A stretch of 64,000 nucleotides of DNA, from assembly GCF_050589685.1 (NCBI RefSeq), contig NZ_JBNGOS010000002.1, positions 215,969 to 279,968 of the forward strand. Direction: 5' to 3'. The number at the start of each line of letters is the position of its first letter. The first letter of the stretch is position 1. Shown here one piece after another: positions 1-8,452 of this stretch. The notes beneath the pieces were generated by a model that saw only the letters and a program-made list of their open reading frames with translations, had not been told where the DNA came from and did not search any database. The position numbers and the translations under genes were made by a program. The stretch comes from Saccharicrinis sp050589685. Lineage in GTDB: Bacteria; Bacteroidota; Bacteroidia; Bacteroidales; Marinilabiliaceae.

Positions 1-14
1 TAAAAAAGATTAAA

Positions 15-1220
15 ATGAAATATTTAGTAATATTAGCAGATGGGGCTTCTGATGAACCGTTAAAGGAATTGGGAAATAAAACGCCTTTGATGGCGGCAAA
101 AACGCCTCATATCGATAACTTATGTGCCAAAGGTGTTTCTGGTCTTTTGGATACGGTGCCACCGTCATTGCACCCGGGTAGCGAAGTGGCCAATATGATG
201 GTGATGGGGTATGATGCAGCCAAGTATTACAGGGGAAGAGGTGTACTCGAAGCGGCTTCTATGGGAGTGAAAACTTCTTTGGATGATTTGGTTTTCCGCT
301 GCAACCTGATTTCAATTGAGGATGAAAAAATTTTAAATCATTCCGCAGGACATATTTCTACAGAGGAGGCCAAGGAAATAATGGAATTCCTTCAGGAAAA
401 ATTAGGATCGGATATCGTAAGTTTTTACCCGGGCGTGAGTTATCGTCATTTGATGGTGGTGAAAGGCGGAAGTGATAAAATTAACTGTGTGCCTCCTCAC
501 GACGTGACAGGCACTCCATTTAAGGAAGTATTGCCAACTGCAAAGGGAGATGGCGCTCAGGCTACCATAGATATCGTGGTTGATTTAATGTTAAAGTCAA
601 AAGAACTGTTGAAAGATCATCCTGTGAATATGAAGAGGAGAGATGCTGGCAAACCGGCGGCTGATATGATCTGGCCATGGTCCGCAGGTAACACTCCCGA
701 CATGCCAACTATGAAAGAACTATATGGAATAGAATCAGGTGTAGTTATTTCGGCGGTGGATTTAATATACGGATTGGGAGCTTATGCCGGACTAAAAGGT
801 GTTCATGTGGAAGGTTCTACAGGTTTGTACGATACAAATTACGAAGGCAAGGCCGAAGCCGCCATAAAAGCTTTAAAAGAAAACCAATATGTGTTTTTAC
901 ATATTGAGGCCAGTGACGAAGCAGGACACGAAGGCGACCACGTATTAAAAACAAAGACCATAGAATATCTCGACGAAAGAGTGGTGAAATATGTAATAGA
1001 GGAAGTTGAAAAGATGGACGAACCGGTAACGATTGCTCTATTGCCCGATCATCCAACACCATGTGCGATAAAAACACATACCAGAGATGCGGTACCGTTT
1101 TTTATAGTAAAACCCGGACAGGCACCAGATTCCGTTAAGGAATATAATGAGGATGCAGCTAAAGAGGGAGCTTACGGCACTCTCTACGGCCCCGAGTTTA
1201 TGCAAGAGCTTTTAAAATAA
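15..1220 (+). CDS. ApgM-family phosphotransferase, probable homoserine kinase of the threonine pathway
   Basis: The 401-residue protein belongs to the alkaline-phosphatase superfamily, in the archaeal-type cofactor-independent phosphoglycerate mutase (ApgM) family. Visible family motifs are the N-terminal ILADGASDEPL metal site, HPGSEVANMMVMGYD around the catalytic Ser, HIEASDEAGHEGD and LPDHPTP near the C-terminus. thrC follows 75 nt downstream on the same strand. In Bacteroidota this gene usually lies between thrA and thrC, and family members there have been proposed to act as a non-orthologous homoserine kinase, giving O-phosphohomoserine for ThrC. That role is inferred here from position. 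Glycolytic phosphoglycerate mutase is the alternative. The ATG at 15 is kept because the protein starts directly with the conserved MKYLVILADG segment. Family assignment is firm; substrate is moderate. Confidence 0.88.
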   Translation: MKYLVILADGASDEPLKELGNKTPLMAAKTPHIDNLCAKGVSGLLDTVPPSLHPGSEVANMMVMGYDAAKYYRGRGVLEAASMGVKTSLDDLVFRCNLISIEDEKILNHSAGHISTEEAKEIMEFLQEKLGSDIVSFYPGVSYRHLMVVKGGSDKINCVPPHDVTGTPFKEVLPTAKGDGAQATIDIVVDLMLKSKELLKDHPVNMKRRDAGKPAADMIWPWSAGNTPDMPTMKELYGIESGVVISAVDLIYGLGAYAGLKGVHVEGSTGLYDTNYEGKAEAAIKALKENQYVFLHIEASDEAGHEGDHVLKTKTIEYLDERVVKYVIEEVEKMDEPVTIALLPDHPTPCAIKTHTRDAVPFFIVKPGQAPDSVKEYNEDAAKEGAYGTLYGPEFMQELLK

Positions 1221-1246
1221 AATGAACGATTGAGAGTAAACTTATA

Positions 1247-1277
1247 AAGGTGGCCTGTAACCTTTACAGCCCACCTT
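1247..1277 (+). promoter_or_regulatory. Strong hairpin in the leader of thrC
   Basis: The two arms are AAGGTGGCCTGTAA and TTACAGCCCACCTT, which pair over 14 positions with one C-C mismatch and a 3-nt CCT loop. The hairpin ends 18 nt before the thrC ATG and has no following T-run, so it is not an ordinary intrinsic terminator. It may protect an mRNA end, set the ratio of the two products, or act as an attenuator element. The function is unknown. Confidence 0.45.
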
Positions 1278-1295
1278 AACCTAGATAGTATAAAG

Positions 1296-2591
1296 ATGCG
1301 ATTTTATAGTACTAATTCACCAGGTGTTAAAGTAAGCCTGAAAGAAGCTGTTCTAAGGGGATTGGCTGCCGACAAAGGACTTTTTATGCCCGAAGTTATT
1401 CCTCAGTTGGAAGCTTCGTTTTTTGATAATATTCAGAATAAAACTTTACAGGAAATTGGTTTTGAAGTGTTGAAACCATTCTTCTGTCCTGATATACCGG
1501 AAGAAAAGTTTAAAACCATTGTAATCGATGCGTTAAATTTTGATATTCCGGTGGTAGCTGTGGATGAAGATATTTATTCACTGGAATTGTTTCATGGGCC
1601 AACCTTGGCTTTTAAAGATGTTGGGGCCCGTTTTATGGCTCGTATACTTTCTTACTTTGTAGGGGATCAGGAAAAGGAAGTAAATATTTTGGTGGCCACA
1701 TCCGGGGATACAGGAAGTGCCGTAGCCAATGGTTTTTATAAAGTTCCCGGAATAAATGTATTTGTGCTATATCCCAAAGGTTTGGTCAGTGAGGTGCAAG
1801 AAAAGCAGTTCACCACTCTTGGTGAGAACATAACATCTATTGAAGTGGATGGTACGTTTGATGATTGTCAGCGCATGGTAAAGGAGGCTTTTATGGATAA
1901 AGAGCTGAACGAGAAACTGGTCCTTACCTCGGCCAATTCAATCAATCTAGCTCGTCTTTTACCGCAATCGGTGTACTACCATCATGGATATGCCCAATTA
2001 AGAAAAGCAGGAATTAAGGATGACATCGTATTTTGTGTTCCCAGTGGTAACTTTGGAAACATTACAGCCGGATTGGTTGCTCAGGTGATGGGACTCCCGG
2101 TAAAAAACTTTATAGCCGCAACAAATATAAACGATATTGTTCCTAAATATTTAGAGACCGGTGAATATGTGCCGGCACCATCTAAATCGACTGTAGCCAA
2201 TGCCATGGATGTTGGTGATCCAAGTAACTTTGTACGCATAATGGATTTGTTTGACTCTAGTCATGAGGTGGTTAGGGCAAAGGTTGAAGGTCTTTCGTAT
2301 ACCGATGATGAAATTAGGGCCGGGATAAAAAGGGTAGATGAAACGTGCAACTATATATTAGATCCTCATGGAGCCACCGGGTTTATGGCCCTGGAAAGTA
2401 AATTAAAAAAAGGTGAAAAAGGAATTTTTCTGGAAACAGCCCATCCCGCCAAGTTTCCGGAAGTGGTGGAGAATGTAATTGGAAGAAAAGTGGAGGTTCC
2501 GGAACGCTTGCAAGCTTTTATGGCCGGAGAGCCCAGAAATATTCAACTGAAAGCTACTTTGAATGAGTTGAAAGATTTTCTTTTGAAATAG
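1296..2591 (+). CDS. thrC: Threonine synthase
   Basis: This PLP enzyme of 431 residues converts O-phospho-L-homoserine to L-threonine in the cytoplasm. The N-terminus MRFYSTNSPGVKVSLKEAV is the usual ThrC start. The PLP lysine is K107 in HGPTLAFKDVGARFMA, followed by ATSGDTGSAVANGFY and the SANSINLARLLPQSVYY segment of the bacterial type. The length fits the family. It follows the ApgM-type gene with a 75-nt spacer holding a strong hairpin, so the two are probably cotranscribed as part of a thrA-apgM-thrC operon whose first gene would lie left of the window. Confidence 0.97.
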   Translation: MRFYSTNSPGVKVSLKEAVLRGLAADKGLFMPEVIPQLEASFFDNIQNKTLQEIGFEVLKPFFCPDIPEEKFKTIVIDALNFDIPVVAVDEDIYSLELFHGPTLAFKDVGARFMARILSYFVGDQEKEVNILVATSGDTGSAVANGFYKVPGINVFVLYPKGLVSEVQEKQFTTLGENITSIEVDGTFDDCQRMVKEAFMDKELNEKLVLTSANSINLARLLPQSVYYHHGYAQLRKAGIKDDIVFCVPSGNFGNITAGLVAQVMGLPVKNFIAATNINDIVPKYLETGEYVPAPSKSTVANAMDVGDPSNFVRIMDLFDSSHEVVRAKVEGLSYTDDEIRAGIKRVDETCNYILDPHGATGFMALESKLKKGEKGIFLETAHPAKFPEVVENVIGRKVEVPERLQAFMAGEPRNIQLKATLNELKDFLLK

Positions 2592-2713
2592 GCACAGTTA
2601 TTGTAATTTTTTTAACGAAATGTTTCACAATTGTTAAGATTTTTAAAAAAAAAGTTATTTTTACGAATCTAAAATTGTAAACTCATAACATAAAATAATA
2701 AAAGACAAAGATT

Positions 2714-3361
2714 ATGAAGAACATTCTATCGGTAACATTATTGTTATTCACAATGTTAGGGGCTGCTTATGCGCAAGAGGAGAAAAGTGCAGCCGAATTC
2801 AAAAACGAAGGAAATGCCGCTTTAAAAGCGAAGGATTACAAAACAGCATTGGCTTCTTTTGAGGCTGCCATAGAAGCTTGGGACGAATCTGAGGATATGG
2901 ATGCTGCGATGGTTTATAATACGGCTACATGTGCAAGGAAACTTAAAAACAATGAAAAGGCACTTAAGTATTATGCACAGTCGAAGGAGTTAGGTTACAA
3001 AGAAGATGTAGCTACTTTCTACTCGGGTATGGCGTACAAATCTATGGATAAAATGGACGATATGGAAAAAGTACTCTTGGCCGGTGTTGAAGAGTTCCCA
3101 AATAGCAAGTATATTGGTTATATGAAAAAAGAGCTTGGAAAACACTATGTTAAACAAGCCAATGAATTCTTTACCAATGGAATATCTATTTTAAATACCA
3201 GAACGGATGCCAACCGCGATCAATGGGATGCTATCAAAGGAAAAGCCAAAGCTGAATTTGATCAGGCAGACAGCCTAGCAGATAAAGCTTTAGGTTTTGA
3301 TGCTAAAAATAAAGCAGCTAAAACCATTAAAATTAAAATAGTTGAGCTTTTGAAAAGCTAA
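2714..3361 (+). CDS. Exported TPR protein
   Basis: The 215-residue protein starts with a signal peptide (MKNILSVTLLLFTMLGAAYAQ, probable cleavage after AYA). It continues with tetratricopeptide-like helical pairs at about 25-60 (EFKNEGNAALKAKDYKTALASFEAAIE), 62-95 and 100-135, then a charged helical tail rich in Ala and Lys. Such small periplasmic TPR proteins are common in Bacteroidota and act as protein-binding scaffolds; no partner can be named here. It stands alone, with a 122-nt upstream gap and a clear terminator just after the stop codon. Confidence 0.75.
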   Translation: MKNILSVTLLLFTMLGAAYAQEEKSAAEFKNEGNAALKAKDYKTALASFEAAIEAWDESEDMDAAMVYNTATCARKLKNNEKALKYYAQSKELGYKEDVATFYSGMAYKSMDKMDDMEKVLLAGVEEFPNSKYIGYMKKELGKHYVKQANEFFTNGISILNTRTDANRDQWDAIKGKAKAEFDQADSLADKALGFDAKNKAAKTIKIKIVELLKS

Positions 3362-3381
3362 CCGAAATTTATTAGGAAATA

Positions 3382-3415
3382 AAAAAAGGATTGTTCTGTA
3401 GAGCAATCCTTTTTT
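3382..3415 (+). terminator. Intrinsic terminator after the TPR gene
   Basis: The inverted repeat AAAAAGGATTG / CAATCCTTTTT encloses a short loop and is flanked by an A-run and a T-run, so it could work from either strand. It lies 21 nt after the stop codon at 3361. Confidence 0.8.
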
Positions 3416-3581
3416 CTTGGAAAAAATTATCGTGAGTTAAGGTATTTTATAACTCGTAAAAATACGATGCCTTAAACTAAAAAAAACAAAAGTATCCGGA
3501 TACTTGTAATTACCAGTGCTGATATATGATAGAGCTATTTCTTTTAGGGGAATCATATTCAATACTAAGGGATTAATAAAA

Positions 3582-3608
3582 CAAAGGTTGCACGATAGTA
3601 CAACCTTT
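3582..3608 (-). terminator. Terminator after the alpha-L-fucosidase gene
   Basis: The inverted repeat AAAGGTTG / CAACCTTT has a 10-nt loop and lies just 3' of the fucosidase stop on the minus strand, followed by a T-rich stretch in that direction. Confidence 0.65.
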
Positions 3609-3617
3609 TACATTATT

Positions 3618-5138
3618 CTATTGTTTAGTTTTGAAGATATCACCTGGGGCATTTTCAAGTTCAATTTTGATCCCTAAAGCATTTTTTAGGTTGGTACCCC
3701 GTGGTAATTCAATTACCAATTCATCGTTTTGTTGAATCCATTTGATGTCTTTTTCATATCCCAGGATAGTAACCGCTTTAATCGCATCATTAACAATCCG
3801 GTTATTTGCACCAAATGCATTTATACTAATGGATTTTCTTTGGTCGGGCTTTAGCCAAAAGGCATATATGGTTTGACCCTTTTGGGTGAACCTAATATCT
3901 TCCGAAGAAAACCCTTTATCCTTCATATTGCCATGTAAAACCATTTTGGCATTGGTAGGCCCTTCTCCGAATATAGTAAATGGTGTGGTTTCGTAAATAC
4001 CTTCACCATTCACTTTTAACCAGGCACCAATCTCTAATAAAATAGATTTTTGGTCATTGGGTATAACTCCATGTTTGTTAGGTGCTACATTTAATAGTAA
4101 AACACCATTTTTGCTTACAATATCAATTAAGTCGTTGATATATCCTGAAGCTGGTCGCATGGTATAACCGTTGGAGTATCCCCATCGCCAACCACCTAGC
4201 GACATATCTGTTTGCCAGGTTTCTTCTCTGATCCTGTCTAATTTACCACTTTCTATATCCAAAACAGCAGCTCCGTCGGGGATTGGTTTCCATTTGATGT
4301 TTTTGTAGTTAAGAACCACCTCCTGATTGTTCTTTAAACCTTGGTTATAATAATTGGCAAGCAGTTTTTTCCTGGCTTCTTCGTATTCCGGTTCGCAAAG
4401 CCCAAGGTCGAACCATAATAAATCTGGTTTGTACTGCGTCATCATATCCAAGGTTCTGTTGTACCAATGTTTTACAAAAGCTTCGGAAGCAGGAGCCCAT
4501 CTTTCGTGTGGTTCCCAGTAAAAATCCTGTAATTCAGGATTGGTGGTTTCAAATTTATCTTTATAAGTCCACCAATGCCAACCATAGGCATAATGCGAAG
4601 AAACACCGACTTTTAAATCTTGCTTACGCGCTTCTTTAAACAAGCTACCCACAATATCTTTTTTCGGACCCATTTTTACCGAGTTCCAACGAGTAATTTT
4701 AGAATTGTACATAGCAAAACCATCACAGTGTTCTCCAACAGGAACCACATACTTTGCACCGGCTGCTTTAAATAAATCAACCCATTCTTTGGCATTAAAA
4801 TCTTCAGCTTTGAATTCCGGAATAAATTTGGTGTAGCCGTAATCTTCCGGTTTCCCATAGTTCTCGGTATGGTATTTATAAGCCCTGGACGCTTTCTGAG
4901 ATGGATTCCCTAAGGCATCTACAGTTTCTTCTTTCCACATGTGATACCCATACCATTCCGAATCGTAGGCAGGTACCGTTGTTGGACCCCAATGAATAAA
5001 TATTCCAAATTTGGCGTCTTTATACCATTGCGGAATCTCGTATTGTTTTAGCGATTCCCATTCGGCTTTATATTTTTTTTGGGCAATAAGCCCTGAAACT
5101 ACTACCGTTAATAGTAGAAATAATATTTTCTTTTTCAT
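3618..5138 (-). CDS. GH29 alpha-L-fucosidase, exported
   Basis: The 506-residue protein has a signal peptide (MKKKILFLLLTVVVSGLIAQ) and then a GH29 retaining alpha-L-fucosidase catalytic domain (about 30-370) and a C-terminal beta-sandwich region (about 380-500). GH29 marks are FGIFIHWGPTTVPAYDSEWYG, GEHCDGFAMYNSKITRWNS and the nucleophile loop LLWFDLG with Asp244; many homologues have a Gly where Leu245 stands. It hydrolyses terminal alpha-L-fucose from glycans, in the periplasm or at the surface. Downstream of the permease gene with a 45-nt gap, it is the last gene of the minus-strand deoxysugar locus and is followed by a terminator. The exact linkage specificity cannot be read from the sequence. 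Confidence 0.93.
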   Translation of the reverse strand: MKKKILFLLLTVVVSGLIAQKKYKAEWESLKQYEIPQWYKDAKFGIFIHWGPTTVPAYDSEWYGYHMWKEETVDALGNPSQKASRAYKYHTENYGKPEDYGYTKFIPEFKAEDFNAKEWVDLFKAAGAKYVVPVGEHCDGFAMYNSKITRWNSVKMGPKKDIVGSLFKEARKQDLKVGVSSHYAYGWHWWTYKDKFETTNPELQDFYWEPHERWAPASEAFVKHWYNRTLDMMTQYKPDLLWFDLGLCEPEYEEARKKLLANYYNQGLKNNQEVVLNYKNIKWKPIPDGAAVLDIESGKLDRIREETWQTDMSLGGWRWGYSNGYTMRPASGYINDLIDIVSKNGVLLLNVAPNKHGVIPNDQKSILLEIGAWLKVNGEGIYETTPFTIFGEGPTNAKMVLHGNMKDKGFSSEDIRFTQKGQTIYAFWLKPDQRKSISINAFGANNRIVNDAIKAVTILGYEKDIKWIQQNDELVIELPRGTNLKNALGIKIELENAPGDIFKTKQ

Positions 5139-5183
5139 TTTTTAATTTTAAATCTTACTTCTCATCGTTGTTGTCTGCTCTTT

Positions 5184-6209
5184 CTATCCTGCTAAAGTGT
5201 CCGCATAGCCAAATAATACCAGCGAAACAATCAGCACAAAAACACCTAACAGCATTTGCCAGAACGGTTTCATAGCGCCCTTCCACTCACCTGTGAAATA
5301 GGCTAAAATATTTGATGCTATTACGGCAAGTGCGCAATATATTGGCCACCCTATTACTTTTCCTAAGTCGCCAAGTACAGCTGTTGACATACCAAACAAA
5401 GCCAATGGTGCAAACCAAAGTACAGCGGTAATAGATGCAGTAAGATATGCTTTCCATACCCCGGGTGTGGTGAACGAATTAAATGTTTTATTTTTCAACA
5501 TCATAACAAATGCATAACCAGCCTGTATTGCCAGTCCACCGATAAATACATACACCCAATTTAACAACGACGCATTATAAGGTTCCGCTCCCTGTAAGAT
5601 TGCAGTATCTGCGGCAACTTGAACTCGGTCAAACCCCAATGGTAGGCCTGAGCTGAATATTCCATTTGCAAAGGCAAAAACAAACATAAGCACTAGCATC
5701 CCTTTCGATAACGATGATACATCGGGCAGGTCGCCTTTTATTTTCTCTCGTTTAGCACCGGCCAATGTAATAATAAGAATCCCCAATATTAACACGGCAA
5801 TACCGGTCAGAATCCAGTATGTCGACGTTTTAACCCAGATGTTTTCACCACGAAAAAGTACCCCAAGAGAACCTATCATCGCACTCATGCTCATACCAAT
5901 GCCATAAGTAATCGACAAGCCAAGGAATACCAGCGCTTTTGCCCACATTAAAGCACCAATTCCCCATAATGCGCCCATTGTTGCGGCGATAAGCATATTT
6001 TTAGTAGCAACCGCTTGTAGTGCTGCAACGGGATCGGGAATAACTATGTTTATCCAAATTAAAGGTACAGCTATCATCGAAAGAATACAGAAAAGAAACC
6101 AGTACGCTTCCCAGCTCATGGGTTGAAATCTTTTTTGACCATACCCCATTGTACCCTGGCTGATACTAGCCGAAAATAGAAGGATAAAACCTGTGAGTAA
6201 TGCACTCAT
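5184..6209 (-). CDS. RhaT-family sugar-proton symporter
   Basis: The 341-residue inner-membrane protein has about ten hydrophobic segments and resembles the L-rhamnose-proton symporter RhaT of the drug/metabolite transporter superfamily. The similar stretches are the first helix, SWEAYWFLFCILSMIAVPL, then ATMGALWGIGALMWAKALVF and LGLSITYGIGMSMSA. RhaT carries L-rhamnose, a 6-deoxyhexose. Beside an alpha-L-fucosidase, the likely substrate here is L-fucose, rhamnose or a related deoxysugar, which is an inference from context. The fucosidase gene starts 45 nt downstream, so the two are probably one transcript. The URO-D-fold gene lies 205 nt upstream on the same strand. Confidence 0.85.
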   Translation of the reverse strand: MSALLTGFILLFSASISQGTMGYGQKRFQPMSWEAYWFLFCILSMIAVPLIWINIVIPDPVAALQAVATKNMLIAATMGALWGIGALMWAKALVFLGLSITYGIGMSMSAMIGSLGVLFRGENIWVKTSTYWILTGIAVLILGILIITLAGAKREKIKGDLPDVSSLSKGMLVLMFVFAFANGIFSSGLPLGFDRVQVAADTAILQGAEPYNASLLNWVYVFIGGLAIQAGYAFVMMLKNKTFNSFTTPGVWKAYLTASITAVLWFAPLALFGMSTAVLGDLGKVIGWPIYCALAVIASNILAYFTGEWKGAMKPFWQMLLGVFVLIVSLVLFGYADTLAG

Positions 6210-6414
6210 ATTATTTTTATTTAGAAATTGTTAATGTTTTGTTTTTAACGGTTTATGAACCTGAGTTAGATTGAAATTGTAGGTCTAAAAGAGGTTGCTA
6301 AAAACAAATTTCAACTTTGTTATTGTTAATTGGTGTTGACTAATATTGTTTCTGTAAATATCTAATTAATTGAAGATATTATCACCCCTCAACCAGCAAA
6401 AAAGACACAAATAA

Positions 6415-7446
6415 TTATGATTTAACCGCGTCAAAAATAGCTTGGATATTCTCCGGGGCAATATCAGGTAAAATGGCCTCGTGACTAGGGGAAATAATTA
6501 AACCGGTCGGAAACAATTTTTTAAGTTGAGTAACACGTTTTTTTATTTCCTCAGGAGTACCATTCACCAATAACTCTTGCGCATCCACACCTCCACAGAA
6601 AACTCCATTCTCAATTTTCTCACTAAGATTTTCAGCGCTCATATCAGCAGCCAGAGCTTGTATAGGGTGTACAATATCTACCCCCATATCATATAGGTCG
6701 TTGATGATTGGGAAGATGGAACCACAAGAGTGGTGGAGGACTTTTAGGCCATAACTCTTAGCTTGATCTACTAGTTTTTTAGTTCCCGGGAAAACATAAG
6801 TGCGTAACATATCCGGATCAACCATTAAAGCAGTTTGACTTCCGAAATCATTACCAATTAATACACCATCCAATTTTCCTTTGGTAGCTTCATAAAACAT
6901 TTTGTTTAATTCAAGGTAAAAACCTGTAATTTTATCAATTACCGCCTGAAACATATCCGGGTACATCATCATGGTAATCAGTGCATCTTCCATTCCAAAA
7001 GCGGCACAAGTATCCTGAAAATGAGCGCTCCACATGATACCCATCTTAAAATAATCATCGGATACTTCAGTCACTAGTTTTTTAGATTCTTCAATATCCA
7101 GGTAATCTGCTGGGTTGGGCCAGTCAAAGGAGTCAATCTCGGCAGGGTCTGTTTTTCCCTGGAAAAAGCCCGGTGCAGTCAAAGTACGTTCGTCCTGGGT
7201 TCCTATACTTGTGGGCTTCGCAAATTGCAGGGCACAGCCAACATCATTAAAAGGAGCGTTGTGGTAGGGCACTTCTATGGGCCATACATCATCCTTTATA
7301 GATTTTTTTAATCCTTCAATACTGCTTACATTGAAGTGTTTATATAAATTCGGTAGGGCCGGGGGAACCGGTAGCCCTAACCAGGAGGCAGGGTAGTCAA
7401 CTTTTTCCCGGTTTATGGTTGCATATACTCTTTCTTTTGATGTCAT
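6415..7446 (-). CDS. URO-D-fold protein, probable corrinoid methyltransferase-like enzyme of the deoxysugar locus
   Basis: The 343-residue protein has the uroporphyrinogen decarboxylase (URO-D) fold but is not HemE. It carries H239-S-C241 in LKVLHHSCGSIFP and C284 in VFCGGVDAQ, spaced like the His-x-Cys...Cys zinc site of methylcobalamin:coenzyme M methyltransferases MtaA/MtbA. Such proteins are usually methyl or one-carbon transferases, or uncharacterised enzymes near sugar genes. Neighbours are a RhaT-like permease and a GH29 fucosidase downstream and a divergent AraC regulator. A role in handling O-methylated deoxysugars is a hypothesis only; no corrinoid protein gene is nearby. A similar protein is encoded at 58519-59589. 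Confidence 0.8.
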   Translation of the reverse strand: MTSKERVYATINREKVDYPASWLGLPVPPALPNLYKHFNVSSIEGLKKSIKDDVWPIEVPYHNAPFNDVGCALQFAKPTSIGTQDERTLTAPGFFQGKTDPAEIDSFDWPNPADYLDIEESKKLVTEVSDDYFKMGIMWSAHFQDTCAAFGMEDALITMMMYPDMFQAVIDKITGFYLELNKMFYEATKGKLDGVLIGNDFGSQTALMVDPDMLRTYVFPGTKKLVDQAKSYGLKVLHHSCGSIFPIINDLYDMGVDIVHPIQALAADMSAENLSEKIENGVFCGGVDAQELLVNGTPEEIKKRVTQLKKLFPTGLIISPSHEAILPDIAPENIQAIFDAVKS

Positions 7447-7478
7447 AATATAGATTTTTAAGTTCTTTGATCAGCTTA

Positions 7479-7514
7479 CAAAGCTAGTCCGTTTATTATC
7501 GGGAACGGTTCAAA
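7479..7514 (-). promoter_or_regulatory. Candidate promoter of the deoxysugar locus
   Basis: On the minus strand, TAGCTTTG (7479-7486) fits the Bacteroidota -7 consensus TAnnTTTG, and a TTTG lies at 7511-7514, 24 nt upstream, slightly longer than usual. The predicted start would leave about a 25-nt leader before the ATG at 7446. The -33 element falls inside the first direct repeat of the suspected operator. Confidence 0.4.
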
Positions 7515-7545
7515 TATCCGATGGTGTTTTGTACAAATCCGATAT
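7511..7545. promoter_or_regulatory. Candidate AraC operator: direct repeat between divergent genes
   Basis: CAAATATCCGAT (7511-7522) and CAAATCCGATAT (7534-7545) repeat the core CAAAT..CCGAT in the same orientation with starts 23 nt apart, about two helical turns. This is the layout expected for an AraC-type dimer site. It lies between the divergent AraC and URO-D genes and overlaps the -33 regions on both strands, so one regulator could control both directions. Binding is inferred. Confidence 0.45.
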
Positions 7546-7560
7546 AATGAGTTATATTTG
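7528..7560 (+). promoter_or_regulatory. Candidate promoter of the AraC regulator gene
   Basis: TTTG (7528-7531), a 21-nt spacer and TATATTTG (7553-7560) match the Bacteroidota consensus TTTG-N19(17-23)-TAnnTTTG. The start codon follows 25 nt after the -7 box. Confidence 0.55.
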
Positions 7561-7585
7561 AAGACTTGACGTAAATAATTTTATT

Positions 7586-8452
7586 ATGCTTGCACCGGGT
7601 TTAATTGATGACATAAAGGTTCATATTTATAACGCTTCCAAAATTAAGGTAGGTACGGAATGGAATTATTCCAATATTGTTAGTCCTTTTTCTCGCATAT
7701 ATTTGATTACCGGGGGTGAGGGAGTTATTATGCCTAAAAATAAGATGCATCAGTTAAAAGCAGGATACCTCTATCTGATTCCCAGCTATACATTGTGTAG
7801 TTATCACTGTGTGGAACCAATTTCGCAGTATTATTTGCATTTTTCACATAAGTTGTCGGATGGCGTAAAGATTTTTGATCGTATTTCTATAAAAAATGAG
7901 GTGAGAGCTACCGATTTAGACTATGCTTTATTTCAAAGATTACTCGAAATTAATCCGAATATCGCTTTGAAATATTCAGATCCTAATATCTATGAACATC
8001 GAAACTGGTCGGTCAATGATTTTACCTCTACTTCCAATAGTGCGCAGTTAGAGACCATTGGTATTTTAAAACAGTTGTTTTCGCGTTTTATTGAAACCGA
8101 TCTTAAAAAAGAAGTAAGCTTAAAAACGCAGTATAAGCTTACCAATGTATTCAGACACATATCGACCAACTTGCACAGGGATATCAAATTGGAAGAATTA
8201 GCAGAAATAGCATGTTGCTCAAAAGATCACTTTTCACGCCAGTTTAAAAAGATCACACATATGTTGCCTAATGATTATATCAACATTAAAAGGATTGAAA
8301 AGGCACAGGAACTTTTAATAACAACAGCAAAAAACCAAAAACAAATCAGCGAAGAGGCCGGCTTTAATAGTCAACAGTATTATACTCGAATTTTTAAGAG
8401 AATTGTAGGAACCACGCCTGTTGAATATAGGAAAATGGGTGGGCTTATATAA
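7586..8452 (+). CDS. AraC-family transcriptional regulator
   Basis: The 288-residue cytoplasmic regulator has an N-terminal cupin-like sensing region (about 15-110, with ITGGEGVIMPKNKMHQLKAG) and a C-terminal double helix-turn-helix (about 185-285). The latter shows LEELAEIACCSKDHFSRQFKK and QISEEAGFNSQQYYTRIFKR, then TTPVEYRK. It is divergent from the URO-D/permease/fucosidase locus across a 139-nt spacer with a direct repeat that overlaps both promoters. It is the likely local regulator answering a sugar such as fucose or rhamnose; the ligand is inferred. Confidence 0.9.
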   Translation: MLAPGLIDDIKVHIYNASKIKVGTEWNYSNIVSPFSRIYLITGGEGVIMPKNKMHQLKAGYLYLIPSYTLCSYHCVEPISQYYLHFSHKLSDGVKIFDRISIKNEVRATDLDYALFQRLLEINPNIALKYSDPNIYEHRNWSVNDFTSTSNSAQLETIGILKQLFSRFIETDLKKEVSLKTQYKLTNVFRHISTNLHRDIKLEELAEIACCSKDHFSRQFKKITHMLPNDYINIKRIEKAQELLITTAKNQKQISEEAGFNSQQYYTRIFKRIVGTTPVEYRKMGGLI

